From Planctomycetota bacterium (GTDB lineage Bacteria; Planctomycetota; Phycisphaerae; Sedimentisphaerales; Anaerohalosphaeraceae): 6,108 bases of DNA. The stretch is taken from the NCBI GenBank assembly GCA_003644175.1, contig QNBS01000146.1:1-6108 (forward strand), in the 5' to 3' direction. Position 1 is the stretch's first letter; every line of letters starts with the position of its first letter. This document shows positions 1 through 6,108 of this stretch, piece by piece. A model generated the notes under the pieces. That model was given only the letters and a program-made list of their open reading frames with translations, ran no database searches and was not told where the DNA came from. Position numbers and translations under genes: made by a program.

Positions 1-7
1 AATTGAA

Positions 8-1393
8 ATGAAGATATTACTTGTATCACCCGCTTGCGGAAAGTGGAAAGGTATCGGGCGGCGCAAGGTTTTCAACGGTAAGACGTTTCGCTTTTCGATG
101 TTGTCGCTGCTGACAGTAGCGGAGTTGTCGCCTCCGGATGCGGATATAACGATTGTCGACGAGCAGGTCGAGGACATACCCTTTGACGAGCAGTTCGATG
201 TGGTCGGGATTACCGCGATGACGGCGACGGCGCCGAGGGCTTATGAAATAGCGGCTCGTTTCAAACAACGTCATATCCCGGTTGTGCTGGGCGGCTTTCA
301 CGGCAGCCTGAACACCGAAGAAGCGGCCGGGCACGTGGATGCGGTAGTTGTGGGCACTGCCTTTGATGCGTGGCCAAAACTGCTGAGTGATGTGCAGTCC
401 GGTCGTTTGGAAAAAATCTACCACGGCAATCCGGACGGCCGAGTGCCCGCATCGCTGCCGAGGCATCTTCTGTCGGGCGGAAAATATGTAACGATGAACG
501 CGACGTACGCCACCTTAGGGTGCAAAAACCGCTGTCATTTCTGTTCCATAAGCGCATTTCACAAGGCAAAGCACTATACCAGGGACGCCGACGAGGTCGC
601 CGACGAGATCGCTTCTTTCAAGAAACGCTTCTTTATATTTGTCGATGACAACCTCACCCAGGACAGAGAGTACATTTTTCGCCTGTTGCCAAAACTTGCT
701 CCGTTGAAAAAGAAGTGGGTCACTCAGGCGTCGGTCGATATTGCCGACGACGATGAACTACTCGAGCTTATGCGGGCTGCCGGATGTGTGGGTGTGTTCG
801 TGGGGCTGGAGTCGTTCAACGACAAGGCGCTTGCCTCGCAGGACAAGGCGATCAAGTCTCCCGAACTTTACCGCCAGGCAGTGAAGAAGCTGCACAGCTA
901 CGGCATGTTCGTCGAGTCGGGTATTATGTTCGGCTTTGACGACGACGATGTTAAGGTTTTTCGGTCAACTCTCAACATGCTTGAGGATATCGGTATAGAT
1001 GCGGTGCTGATCTCGATCCTCACACCTGTTTCGGGAACGGGGCTGTACGAAGAGATGAAGGACAGGATACTGGATGCCAACTGGGCGCATTATGACTACA
1101 GGCATGTGGTGTTTGAGCCCCGGCAGATGAGTGCCGAACAACTGCAGGCGGGTACCGACTGGGTTATCAGGAGATTCTATTCGCCGGCTCGAATCTTCAA
1201 GAGGTGGCTGCGATGGCTGTTCATGCCGGGCGGCTGGCGGAATTTCATGTATCTGCTGGTGCCGAACCTTGCTTATTACGGCAGGACAAAGCGTTTCAGG
1301 ATCAAGGGTTATGACCCGTCGGAAACAGTTGGCGGCAGATTGGAGGCTGAAATAATGTCGCCGACGTACGCCTGCGAACCGGTTGAGGCTTGA
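8..1393 (+). CDS. B12-binding-domain radical SAM protein, substrate unknown
   Basis: A 461-aa protein with the three-part layout of cobalamin-dependent (class B type) radical SAM enzymes. Residues 1-130 look like the Rossmann-type B12-binding domain: a first strand KILLVSP, then FDVVGITAMTATAPRAYEIA, then the strand and glycine turn VVLGGFHG (92-99) and DAVVVGTAFDAWPKLL. The radical SAM core starts near 160 and carries the cluster motif C172-x3-C176-x2-C179 (GCKNRCHFC), which binds the [4Fe-4S] that cleaves S-adenosylmethionine. The GLES segment at 266-269 is also typical of the core. The C-terminal part (about 350-430: WAHYDYRHVVFEPRQM, then an RRFYSPARIFKR stretch) resembles the DUF4070-type tail seen in several B12 radical SAM proteins. 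Family members carry out methylations, cyclisations or rearrangements on lipids, cofactors and natural products; nothing here identifies the substrate. The ATG at 8 is chosen because MKILLVSP is the usual family N-terminus; only 7 bases lie upstream, so no ribosome binding site can be judged and a slightly earlier start is possible. Confidence 0.93.
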   Translation: MKILLVSPACGKWKGIGRRKVFNGKTFRFSMLSLLTVAELSPPDADITIVDEQVEDIPFDEQFDVVGITAMTATAPRAYEIAARFKQRHIPVVLGGFHGSLNTEEAAGHVDAVVVGTAFDAWPKLLSDVQSGRLEKIYHGNPDGRVPASLPRHLLSGGKYVTMNATYATLGCKNRCHFCSISAFHKAKHYTRDADEVADEIASFKKRFFIFVDDNLTQDREYIFRLLPKLAPLKKKWVTQASVDIADDDELLELMRAAGCVGVFVGLESFNDKALASQDKAIKSPELYRQAVKKLHSYGMFVESGIMFGFDDDDVKVFRSTLNMLEDIGIDAVLISILTPVSGTGLYEEMKDRILDANWAHYDYRHVVFEPRQMSAEQLQAGTDWVIRRFYSPARIFKRWLRWLFMPGGWRNFMYLLVPNLAYYGRTKRFRIKGYDPSETVGGRLEAEIMSPTYACEPVEA

Positions 1394-1400
1394 CAAGCCT
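1386..1400 (+). other. Short perfect hairpin over the gene 1 stop codon
   Basis: AGGCTT (1386-1391), a GAC loop and AAGCCT (1395-1400) form a perfect 6-bp stem that includes the TGA stop of the radical SAM gene. It is followed by GAGAAAAACTG rather than a T run, so it is not a standard intrinsic terminator. A second, AT-only inverted repeat, ATAAT-7-ATTAT (1420-1436), runs into TTTTT ending at 1440. Together these could attenuate transcription or protect an mRNA end, but the stems are weak and chance is a real alternative. Confidence 0.25.
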
Positions 1401-1419
1401 GAGAAAAACTGTTTACTAC
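1390..1419 (+). promoter_or_regulatory. Possible weak sigma70-type promoter for the activase gene
   Basis: A perfect TTGACA hexamer lies at 1390-1395, overlapping the stop codon of the radical SAM gene. The best -10 candidates at normal spacing are poor: TACTAC (1414-1419) at 18 bp or TTACTA (1413-1418) at 17 bp. A better -10-like match, CATAAT (1419-1424), is 23 bp away, which is too far. The region 1401-1460 is clearly more AT-rich than the genes on either side, as expected for a promoter region. The hexamer also sits inside the 1386-1400 hairpin, so only one of the two readings may be meaningful. Confidence 0.2.
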
Positions 1420-1463
1420 ATAATGCATAAGATTATTTTTCAATGAGTTTTCAACGACAGTTT

Positions 1464-1467
1464 GGGG
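1464..1467 (+). promoter_or_regulatory. Weak purine ribosome binding site for the activase gene
   Basis: GGGG lies 3 bases before the ATG at 1471 and 6 bases before the ATG at 1474. It lies inside the reading frame that a TTG start at 1462 would give, so it argues for an ATG start over the TTG. It is not a full Shine-Dalgarno match, so the evidence is modest. Confidence 0.35.
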
Positions 1468-1470
1468 TAT

Positions 1471-4400
1471 ATGATGCAAGAGTTGGTAAATGGCGGGGCG
1501 AGAACGTCCCATTCCCTGACCGCCGGGCGGCGAAAACCATCCGAAGATGCAAAAGGACTCTATCTTGGCATAGACGCCGGCTCAACGAGCAGCGACGTGA
1601 TAGTCTTCGATGACAGCCGCACGGTGGTCTTCAGCGATTACAGGCGGACGATGGGCAAGCCGGTCGCCACCGCCCAGTCGCAACTTCGGGATTTACTCGG
1701 TCAGATTGACCCGGCGGCGATTGTCTGTGCGGCGGCGACGGGGGCGGCGGGTCGTTTTCTTGCCGAACTGATCGAGATTCCTTTTGTAAACGAGGTCCCC
1801 GCCCAGGCCGCGGCGGTCGGCGCATTATTCGGCAATCTCAAGCAGTGCACCATAATCGAGATGGGCGGCCAGGACAGCAAGCTGATTTTCCTGTCGACTC
1901 AGCGCGGCAGGCTTGCGTTGAAGGACTTTGCCTTGAATACGGTTTGTGCGGCCGGCACCGGATCGTTTCTGGATCAGCAGGCCCAGCGATTAGGCATCGA
2001 TATCGAAGGCCGGTTCGGCGAGTTGGCGATCCAGAGCAAGAGCGTTCCGCGGTTGGCCGGTCGATGTTCGGTGTTCGCCAAGAGCGATATGATTCACCTT
2101 CAGCAGCAGGCGACGCCGATGTGCGATATCATCGCCGGGTTGTGCCTTGCCCTTGCGCGGAGCTTGAAGAGCAATCTCGGCCGCGGCAGAGAGTTTGTAA
2201 AGCCCGTCATATTCACCGGCGGCGTGGCGGCCAACATCGGGGTGGTGAGGGCTTTTGAGAATGTCTTAGGGCTGATGGAAGGGCAGATCATTGTTCCCAA
2301 ATACCATTTCTTCACCGGCGCCATGGGCGCCGCCCTTGCAGCGAAGGGAAAAGTCATGGAAGCCGGCCGCCTCGTGCGATGTCTAAAGAAGATAGACGAA
2401 TATCTCGATGCCAAAAACAACGCCCTGGACGAGGCGCCCCGGAGAGAGCGTTTGAGCAAACCGGCTCTGCCCGTGCCGGAGAGCAAAGTACACGATCATC
2501 TGCTGGAGGTTTCAGCGCCGGTGGATGCGTATATCGGTATTGACGTGGGCTCGATCAGTACGAATGTGGTGGTCATGGACGAAGCCAGACGCCTGCTCGC
2601 CAAGGAATACCTGATGACGGCCGGAAATCCCCTGGAGGCGATCAGGAAGGGGTTGCGCCTGATCGGTGAGAAGGTCGACGGAAAGGTGAACATCTTAGGC
2701 GCCGCAAGCACCGGATCGGGAAGATATCTTACGGGCGATTTTGTCGGCGCAGACGTCGTGATAAACGAAATCACGGCCCAGGCTGCGGGCGCGGCGATTG
2801 TGTGTCCCCAGGTCGACACGATCTTCGAGATCGGAGGACAGGACAGCAAATACATCTCGCTGGAAAACGGCGTGGTGGTGGATTTCGAGATGAATCACGC
2901 CTGTGCGGCGGGGACAGGCTCTTTCCTGGAAGAACAAGCCCAGCGCCTGAGCATCAACATCAAGGACGAATTTGCACAATTAGCTCTGACGAGCGATTCG
3001 CCGATAAGGCTCGGCGAGCGATGCACGGTGTTTATCGAATCCGACCTGCTGAGTTACCAGCAACAGGGCGCAACGACTGAAGACCTTGTGGCGGGTCTGA
3101 GCTATTCCATCGTCGCCAATTACCTCAACCGTGTGGTGGGCAGGCGCAGGATCGGAAACCATATATGTTTCCAGGGCGGGACCGCTTTCAACAAGGCGGT
3201 CTGGGCGGCGTTTGAAAAGATAACCGGCAAAAAAATCACTGTGCCGGACCATCACGAGGTCACCGGCGCTCTTGGCGCCGCGTCGATAGCCGCCGAGCAC
3301 ATGAAACAGTGCGCCGCCGGCAACGGCCATGCAGTCGAGAGCAAATTCAAGGGTTTCGACAATCTGATCTCCACCGAATACACCGTCGATTCCTTCACCT
3401 GTCGTCATTGTTCCAATGACTGTGAGATAAAGAGGGTGAAGATGCCGGACGCCGAACCCCTGTTCTACGGTTCGCGATGCGACAGGTATAACCTCAAGAA
3501 GAAAACAGTCGCCAATGACAGAGAGGACCTGTTCGACTATCGCTACCGGAAACTGCTCGAACATGCCGGGCTGGACAATGAGGGCGGCTCTGAACATGCC
3601 GCGCCGACGACAATCGGCATTCCGCAGTCTCTGGTGTCGTGGCAGCTCCTGCCGCTGTTTTCGCAATTCTTCAAGTCTCTGGGTTACCGGGTGGTGCTCT
3701 CCGACAAAACCGACAAGAGGACGATTCGGCGGGGGGTCGAATGTGCGACCGCTCAGACGTGTTTTCCGGTGAAGGTCGCTTACGGACACGTCGCCGAGTT
3801 GATTGACAAGGGCGTCGATTATATCTTTCTGCCGAGCGTCGTATCTATGACGCCGGTCTCGCAGGACACAAAAAAGAACCAGTTGTGTCCGTACGTCCAG
3901 TCGTTTCCGTATCAGGTCCGAACCGCCTTTAGAGAACGGCTCAAAAAGACAAAGATTCTGACCGTCCCGCTTCGTTTAGGCGAAGGGCGAAAGCAGCTGC
4001 TGAGTACTTTCAAAAAGCTCGGAAAGCAGTTGGGGATCTCGGGGCGTCGGATTCGCGGGGCAATCGCCCGGGCTATGGCCTGCCAGGAACGTGTTCAACA
4101 GACGCTGAAGGACAAAGGCGCCGAAGTCCTTTCAAAACTGCCGGCCGGCGAAAAGGCGTTTGTCCTGATCTCGCGCCCGTATAACGGCTGCGACGAGGGG
4201 CTGAATCTGCAACTGCCTCGAAAGCTCGCCGAACTCGGGATGAAGCTGCTGCCGATGGATATGCTGGACGCCGAAGGGACGCCGCTTTCCGATCCGTCCC
4301 TGCACGAAGAGGTTTACTGGACCTACGGACAGAAGATTCTCAGGGCCGGCGAGCTAATTCGACGGGACCGGCGGCTCTTTGCGATATATCTTTCGAATTT

Positions 4401-5835
4401 CAGTTGCGGGCCGGACTCGTTTATCCAGACGTTCTTCAAGGACCTGATGAGTCAAAAGCCCTGCCTGCAGTTGGAGCTTGACGAACACTCCGCCGATGCG
4501 GGGGTCATCACGCGGCTGGAGGCGTTTCTTGAGAGCCTCAAGCATTATAGAAACTCTCAACATCAAGCGCCTCCTGCGCCGCCGCCGGTTGCCGATACTT
4601 CCACCGGCAAACGCAAATTGTATATCCCGTATATGGCCGACGGCTCGTACGGTCTTGCCGCGGCCTTTCGGGCTTATGGTCAGGATGCCGAAGTCATGCC
4701 GTCCGCCGACGAGTCGACGTTGTTGTACGGTCGGAAATACATGACGGGAAAAGAGTGTCTGCCCTGCACAATAACAGTCGGAGAGATGCTGAGTGTGGTC
4801 AAGCAGCCGGGCTTCGATCCCGACAAGGCGGCCTTTTTCATGCCGGCCGCGTCCGGCCCATGTCGCATGGGCATGTACCACTCCATGCAGAAGCTGATAT
4901 TGAAATATGCAGGGGCCCAAAATGTCCCCGTAATATCGCCGAACCAGGACAACAACTTCTATAAAGAGTTGATGGGCAGCATTGAAAGTCGTTTCAAATC
5001 GGCTTTCATGAAAAGTATCTGGACGGCGGTAGTGGGAGTGGGGCTGTTGGAGAAAGTTTTGTTGAGGGTGCGGCCATTCGCAAAGAACCGCGACCAGGTG
5101 CAGGCAGTATACGAAGAAGCTCTCAAAGGGTGGGTGAAGTTGATTGAGAAGCGCACCGGCCAGGCCGATCTGTGCCGGTTCATGGAATCCGCCGCCGAGA
5201 AATTCGATTCGGTAGAGGTCGATCGAAAGATCGCCAAACCGCATATCGGAATTGTGGGTGAGATATTTGTGCGCAGTCATTCCTTCGCCAACAGAGCGGT
5301 GGTTGACAGACTCGAGAGGCTGGGCGCGGTTTGCGATCTGGCGCCGTTTACCGAATGGGTTTACTATACCAATTGCATGCGAAGCAGGAAGTCGCTTCGT
5401 CGTATGGATTGGCGGGATTGGCTGTCCAATACGCTCCAGAACCGTTTTCAGCACAAGATCGAGAAGGCGCTTGCAGAGCCGCTGGAAGGCAAATTCGGTC
5501 GCCTCGCCGAGGAACCGGTGGAAAAGACCCTGGACGCGGCGGCGGCGTATCTGCACGATTCTTTCGAGGGCGAAGCGATTTTGAGTGTCGGCAAGATGAT
5601 CGAGTATCATCATCACCGAATCGGGGGAATTGTCAATGTCATGCCGTTTGGCTGTATGCCTTCGACGATTGTCGGCACTCAAACGACGCGCATAAGCGCC
5701 CAATGCGACGATATGCCGATTTTGAATCTGAGTTTCGACGGCCAGGACGACCCGGCCTTGACGACGCGTCTGGAGGCATTTGTCGAGCAGGTCCGGCAAA
5801 AGCAGACCTGCACGGTCGCATCCTTAGTCGGTTGA
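1471..5835 (+). CDS. Giant fused acyl-CoA dehydratase activase / CoA reductase-like protein (2 x BcrAD-BadFG ATPase + DUF2229 + COG3581-like)
   Basis: About 1454 aa; the ATG at 1471 is chosen over TTG 1462 and ATG 1474, and residues are counted from it. ASKHA domain 1 (about 31-315) has phosphate loop GIDAGSTS (33-40), MGGQDSK (to 137), Cys159 in CAAGTGSF, Cys199 in GRCSVF and a late TGG loop. ASKHA domain 2 (about 354-612) repeats these: GIDVGSIST (356-364), IGGQDSK (to 460), Cys478 in CAAGTGSF, Cys518 in ERCTVF. A Cys-rich linker follows (644, 647, 651, 670). The DUF2229/COG3580-like module begins near 715 (IGIPQSL) with Cys758, Cys764, Cys806 and RPYNGCDEG around 907, and ends near LELDEHSADAG (1001-1011). 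The COG3581-like module (about 1048-1454) has C1096-x2-C1099, Cys1131 and Cys1395. HgdC-type activators use ATP hydrolysis to push one electron at very low potential into a dehydratase or reductase; here donor and acceptor modules are joined. The protein is cytoplasmic, with no signal peptide. The family also includes double-cubane cluster proteins. The true substrate is unknown, and a CoA ester should not be assumed. Confidence 0.93.
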   Translation: MMQELVNGGARTSHSLTAGRRKPSEDAKGLYLGIDAGSTSSDVIVFDDSRTVVFSDYRRTMGKPVATAQSQLRDLLGQIDPAAIVCAAATGAAGRFLAELIEIPFVNEVPAQAAAVGALFGNLKQCTIIEMGGQDSKLIFLSTQRGRLALKDFALNTVCAAGTGSFLDQQAQRLGIDIEGRFGELAIQSKSVPRLAGRCSVFAKSDMIHLQQQATPMCDIIAGLCLALARSLKSNLGRGREFVKPVIFTGGVAANIGVVRAFENVLGLMEGQIIVPKYHFFTGAMGAALAAKGKVMEAGRLVRCLKKIDEYLDAKNNALDEAPRRERLSKPALPVPESKVHDHLLEVSAPVDAYIGIDVGSISTNVVVMDEARRLLAKEYLMTAGNPLEAIRKGLRLIGEKVDGKVNILGAASTGSGRYLTGDFVGADVVINEITAQAAGAAIVCPQVDTIFEIGGQDSKYISLENGVVVDFEMNHACAAGTGSFLEEQAQRLSINIKDEFAQLALTSDSPIRLGERCTVFIESDLLSYQQQGATTEDLVAGLSYSIVANYLNRVVGRRRIGNHICFQGGTAFNKAVWAAFEKITGKKITVPDHHEVTGALGAASIAAEHMKQCAAGNGHAVESKFKGFDNLISTEYTVDSFTCRHCSNDCEIKRVKMPDAEPLFYGSRCDRYNLKKKTVANDREDLFDYRYRKLLEHAGLDNEGGSEHAAPTTIGIPQSLVSWQLLPLFSQFFKSLGYRVVLSDKTDKRTIRRGVECATAQTCFPVKVAYGHVAELIDKGVDYIFLPSVVSMTPVSQDTKKNQLCPYVQSFPYQVRTAFRERLKKTKILTVPLRLGEGRKQLLSTFKKLGKQLGISGRRIRGAIARAMACQERVQQTLKDKGAEVLSKLPAGEKAFVLISRPYNGCDEGLNLQLPRKLAELGMKLLPMDMLDAEGTPLSDPSLHEEVYWTYGQKILRAGELIRRDRRLFAIYLSNFSCGPDSFIQTFFKDLMSQKPCLQLELDEHSADAGVITRLEAFLESLKHYRNSQHQAPPAPPPVADTSTGKRKLYIPYMADGSYGLAAAFRAYGQDAEVMPSADESTLLYGRKYMTGKECLPCTITVGEMLSVVKQPGFDPDKAAFFMPAASGPCRMGMYHSMQKLILKYAGAQNVPVISPNQDNNFYKELMGSIESRFKSAFMKSIWTAVVGVGLLEKVLLRVRPFAKNRDQVQAVYEEALKGWVKLIEKRTGQADLCRFMESAAEKFDSVEVDRKIAKPHIGIVGEIFVRSHSFANRAVVDRLERLGAVCDLAPFTEWVYYTNCMRSRKSLRRMDWRDWLSNTLQNRFQHKIEKALAEPLEGKFGRLAEEPVEKTLDAAAAYLHDSFEGEAILSVGKMIEYHHHRIGGIVNVMPFGCMPSTIVGTQTTRISAQCDDMPILNLSFDGQDDPALTTRLEAFVEQVRQKQTCTVASLVG

Positions 5836-5869
5836 TTGACAACCCGGCGGTCCGGACGAGACAGGGACC

Positions 5870-5874
5870 AGGAG
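5870..5874 (+). promoter_or_regulatory. Ribosome binding site of the lipoprotein gene
   Basis: AGGAG lies 2 bases before the ATG at 5877, which is close for a Shine-Dalgarno site. A second purine run, GGGA (5864-5867), sits 9 bases upstream of the same ATG. Either could serve, and both support this start. Confidence 0.5.
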
Positions 5875-5876
5875 AT

Positions 5877-6108
5877 ATGGCAAAAGGAAAAAGAAGAAGA
5901 TGGAAATTGCCGATTGTAGTAGTGTTGCTGTTTTGCATACTTGCAATTGCAGTCGGGACCGGATGTCCGCCGGAAAAAGACGCCGCTGCGATGGAGGACA
6001 GGATCGTGAAAATTAAAGAGCAAATGCAGCCTCTGGAATCCGTCCGGGCGGGCGATTATCCGGATTGCGTGAAGATGTATTTCGATTATTACGGCCTGGA
6101 TGCAGAAG
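5877..6108 (+). CDS. Predicted lipoprotein, 3' end outside the window (partial)
   Basis: An open frame of 77 codons starts at ATG 5877 and continues without a stop to the window edge. The N-terminus is a clear secretion signal: basic KGKRRRWK (residues 3-10), a hydrophobic core LPIVVVLLFCILAIAV (11-26), then GTGC with the likely lipidated cysteine at residue 30. The lipobox is imperfect because position -3 is Gly, so an uncleaved membrane anchor is the alternative. After it comes a charged, probably helical stretch (PPEKDAAAMEDRIVKIKEQM) and then DCVKMYFDYYGLDAE. The mature part would lie outside the cytoplasmic membrane. The YFDYYGLD segment reminds me of the region before the hydrolase domain in some alpha/beta hydrolase (S33-like) proteins, but this is a weak memory match and the catalytic part would be outside the window. 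The 41-bp gap after the activase gene has no evident terminator, so co-transcription is possible. Confidence 0.7.
   Translation, partial: MAKGKRRRWKLPIVVVLLFCILAIAVGTGCPPEKDAAAMEDRIVKIKEQMQPLESVRAGDYPDCVKMYFDYYGLDAE

Noticed and set aside
2317..2333. GGCGCC-ATG-GGCGCC direct/inverted repeat, with a similar GC-rich spot near 3265
   Set aside because: Both encode the conserved TGAMGAA / TGALGAA motif of the ATPase domains; protein constraint explains the repetition.
1570..3290. Possible recent DNA duplication behind the two ATPase domains
   Set aside because: The two copies match only at conserved motifs and differ at most other codons, so the duplication is old and not a DNA repeat.
2980..3789. 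A 269-codon open frame on the - strand
   Set aside because: It is antisense to ATPase domain 2 and the start of DUF2229, has no motif and is explained by the codon bias of the + strand gene.
4354..5799. A 481-codon open frame on the - strand, opposite the C-terminal half of the activase
   Set aside because: It lies wholly inside a gene with strong domain evidence; its translation is rich in His, Arg and Gln with no recognisable motif, as expected of an antisense shadow in GC-rich DNA.
5836..5841. A perfect TTGACA directly after the activase stop codon, like the one at the end of gene 1
   Set aside because: There is no -10-like hexamer 16-18 bp downstream (the region is GC-rich, near GAGACA), so a promoter is not supported; the resemblance between the two gene ends is probably chance.
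5844..5855. Inverted repeat CCGG-CGGT-CCGG between the activase and the lipoprotein gene
   Set aside because: The stem is only 4 bp and no T run follows, so it is not a credible terminator.

Overview
The window carries two complete genes and the start of a third, all on the + strand and closely spaced. Gene 1 (8-1393) is a cobalamin-binding-domain radical SAM protein. Gene 2 (1471-5835) is a very large (about 1454 aa) ATP-dependent activator/reductase of the 2-hydroxyacyl-CoA dehydratase / benzoyl-CoA reductase family. Gene 3 (5877 to the window end) is the beginning of a predicted lipoprotein. There are no RNA genes, mobile elements, CRISPR arrays or long repeats that I can see. Non-coding DNA is limited to 7 bases at the left edge, about 77 bp between genes 1 and 2, and 41 bp between genes 2 and 3.

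The organism is most likely an anaerobic bacterium with moderately high GC. Both large proteins belong to oxygen-sensitive iron-sulfur families, and the activase family is concentrated in strict anaerobes. The lipoprotein signal (KRRR stretch, hydrophobic core, Cys) is a bacterial feature. The style of the genes would fit an anaerobic planctomycete of the Phycisphaerae type, but that is an impression from memory, not something the sequence proves.

The most interesting object is gene 2. It holds two complete ASKHA ATPase domains in tandem, each with the two cysteines that in HgdC-type activators bridge a [4Fe-4S] cluster between two subunits. After these comes a short Cys-rich linker, then a DUF2229 (COG3580-like) module and a COG3581-like module related to HgdB/BadD-type cluster proteins. 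One polypeptide therefore appears to contain both the ATP-driven electron donor and its acceptor. Its neighbour is a cobalamin-type radical SAM enzyme. This raises the possibility that the fused protein supplies low-potential electrons to that enzyme or to a shared pathway, but co-function is only suggested by adjacency. The 77-bp gap before gene 2 contains a hairpin and a consensus -35-like hexamer, so the two genes may not be one simple transcript.
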